Assembly (NCBI GenBank): GCA_021129785.1
Contig: JAJOKQ010000070.1
Location: 1 to 7,046 of the forward strand
DNA length: 7,046 nucleotides
Reading direction: 5' to 3'
From: Clostridiales bacterium
Lineage (GTDB): Bacteria; Bacillota; Clostridia; Peptostreptococcales; NVVX01
The notes under the pieces are model-generated. The model made no database searches, had not been told where the DNA came from, and worked only from the letters and a program-made list of their open reading frames with translations. Within the stretch, counting starts at the first letter, position 1. The number at the start of each line of letters is the position of its first letter. Of the stretch, positions 6,263-7,046 are shown in pieces. A program made the translations under genes and the position numbers.

Positions 6263-6635
6263 TAGTAGAAGTTGCTATTGCTTGTGCTACTGCATTATAT
6301 CTTGTATGTGATATAGTAATTAATATTTCACTTATGTCTTGACTATATGCAATGTCTTTAGCATTATTATGCAATTTTACATATGGTTTCCCCATTTTGT
6401 CGTTTAAAATTTCTATATCTTTCCACTTTATATTCCTAAAGCCTGTGCCTAGTGCTTTTGATACTGCTTCTTTAGAAGCAAAACTTCCAGCTATTGTTGT
6501 AAATTTAGATCCCTTGCTGATGTATAGAGAAATTTCACAATCGGTAAATAAACGACTTAGAAATCTATCGTTTTTTTCTATTGCTTTTTTAATTCTTCCT
6601 ACTTCGACAATATCTATTCCAATACCTTTAATCAT
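6252..6635 (-). CDS. acpS: Holo-[acyl-carrier-protein] synthase
   Basis: This enzyme transfers 4'-phosphopantetheine from coenzyme A to a serine of acyl carrier protein, switching on fatty-acid synthesis. It acts in the cytoplasm as a trimer in known family members. The 127 residues fit the family (about 120-125). It starts with GIGIDIVEVGRI (4-15), including the Mg-binding Asp8. FASKEAVSKALGTGF (52-66) contains metal-ligand Glu56 and the CoA-binding lysines. GKPYVKL (82-88) and ILITISHTRYNAVAQAI (104-120) complete the family pattern, with ISH in place of the common SISH. The ATG at 6635 has GAGGTG 5 nt upstream, directly after the stop of the preceding coiled-coil gene (11-bp gap), so the two are probably co-transcribed and coupled. 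In B. subtilis acpS likewise lies upstream of alr, but with ydcC between them; here the two genes are adjacent. Confidence 0.96.
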   Translation of the reverse strand: MIKGIGIDIVEVGRIKKAIEKNDRFLSRLFTDCEISLYISKGSKFTTIAGSFASKEAVSKALGTGFRNIKWKDIEILNDKMGKPYVKLHNNAKDIAYSQDISEILITISHTRYNAVAQAIATSTRID

Positions 6636-6646
6636 CTGTACACCTC

Positions 6647-7046
6647 TTATTCATTTTTTCCTGTTTTTTCTTCGTTATGCTCTTGTAATAGTTTAATATC
6701 TAATTTCTCCATCTCTCTATGCCCAAGCATTCTGTGCAAAAATGAATAGTACAATTCTATATTTGCTTCATGATTTTCTTTCTCTTTCCTTAGTGAATCT
6801 AAAATGCTCCTAATTCTAGCGACTTCACCATTAGTTTTCTCAAGTTTATCAAGCGCCTTGTTCAATGATTTATATGATACTTTAATCGTTTCAATTAGTA
6901 AGTCCAAGTTGATTTCTTCTATTTTTATTGGAATATTCTCTATATTTCGATTGATTTCCACTAGATTTTTGTTTAATAAGTCTATTTTTTCTTTATTATT
7001 TTCGATTTGAATGCTAATTTTATCAAGAGATCTTTCTTCTTCTTCA
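6647..7046 (-). CDS. Coiled-coil protein, 5' end beyond the window (partial)
   Basis: The reading frame is open from the right edge to TAA at 6647, giving at least 132 residues of the C-terminal part. A GTG at 6961 could serve as a start, but the frame continues upstream to the edge without a stop (EEEERSLDKISIQIENNKEK and onward). It also lacks a clear ribosome site there, so the gene most likely begins outside the window. The sequence is highly charged (Glu, Lys, Asn) with Ile/Leu at heptad-like spacing, for example IDLLNKNLVEINRNIENI and LNKALDKLEKTNGEVARI. This predicts long coiled coils, followed by a short motif, YYSFLHRMLGHREMEKLDI. There is no signal peptide or membrane segment in the visible part. 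I do not recognise the family. It is tightly linked to acpS (11 bp), but that gives no clear function. Confidence 0.65.
   Translation of the reverse strand, partial: EEEERSLDKISIQIENNKEKIDLLNKNLVEINRNIENIPIKIEEINLDLLIETIKVSYKSLNKALDKLEKTNGEVARIRSILDSLRKEKENHEANIELYYSFLHRMLGHREMEKLDIKLLQEHNEEKTGKNE

Noticed and set aside
6352..6696. Plus-strand open frame of 114 codons opposite acpS
   Set aside because: It lies antisense to a clear acpS, has no ribosome site and resembles no protein family; it is a shadow of the real gene.

Overview
The window is AT-rich and every convincing gene lies on the minus strand, so transcription runs from high to low coordinates. Gene content and order (acpS, alr, then an EndoAI/EndoA toxin-antitoxin pair), strong GGAGG-type ribosome sites and frequent TTG/GTG starts point to a low-GC Firmicute. 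The envelope genes downstream (a DUF4330 protein and an O-antigen-ligase-type polymerase) make class Clostridia more likely than Bacilli. The genus cannot be fixed from this sequence.

Right half (4224-7046), in transcription order: the C-terminal part of a coiled-coil protein that runs off the right edge; acpS, which activates acyl carrier protein; alr, which makes D-alanine for peptidoglycan; and the ribbon-helix-helix antitoxin and MazF-family toxin. The toxin-antitoxin pair has its own near-consensus promoter, with a 15-bp repeat placed like an autoregulatory operator. A hairpin followed by T residues comes after the toxin and may end this unit. An unusual run of eight C (minus strand) lies in the acpS-alr gap next to a candidate -10 box.

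Left half (1-4223): a compact, co-directional surface-glycan cassette. It holds an exported protein of unknown function, a DUF4330 membrane-anchored protein, a polytopic O-antigen ligase/polymerase-like protein and a family 4 glycosyltransferase. It ends with a GNAT acetyltransferase that is broken by one in-frame TAG and one single-base frameshift. Gaps are short and the ligase and glycosyltransferase overlap by 8 bp, so the intact genes are probably co-transcribed. The glycosyltransferase would build a glycan on the cytoplasmic side and the polytopic protein would polymerise or transfer it outside. The two anchored or exported proteins may be accessory factors; this is inference from context.

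There is no rRNA, tRNA, CRISPR array, insertion sequence or riboswitch that I can support. The only stretch of more than 300 bases without an intact gene is 1-500, and it is largely filled by the broken acetyltransferase.
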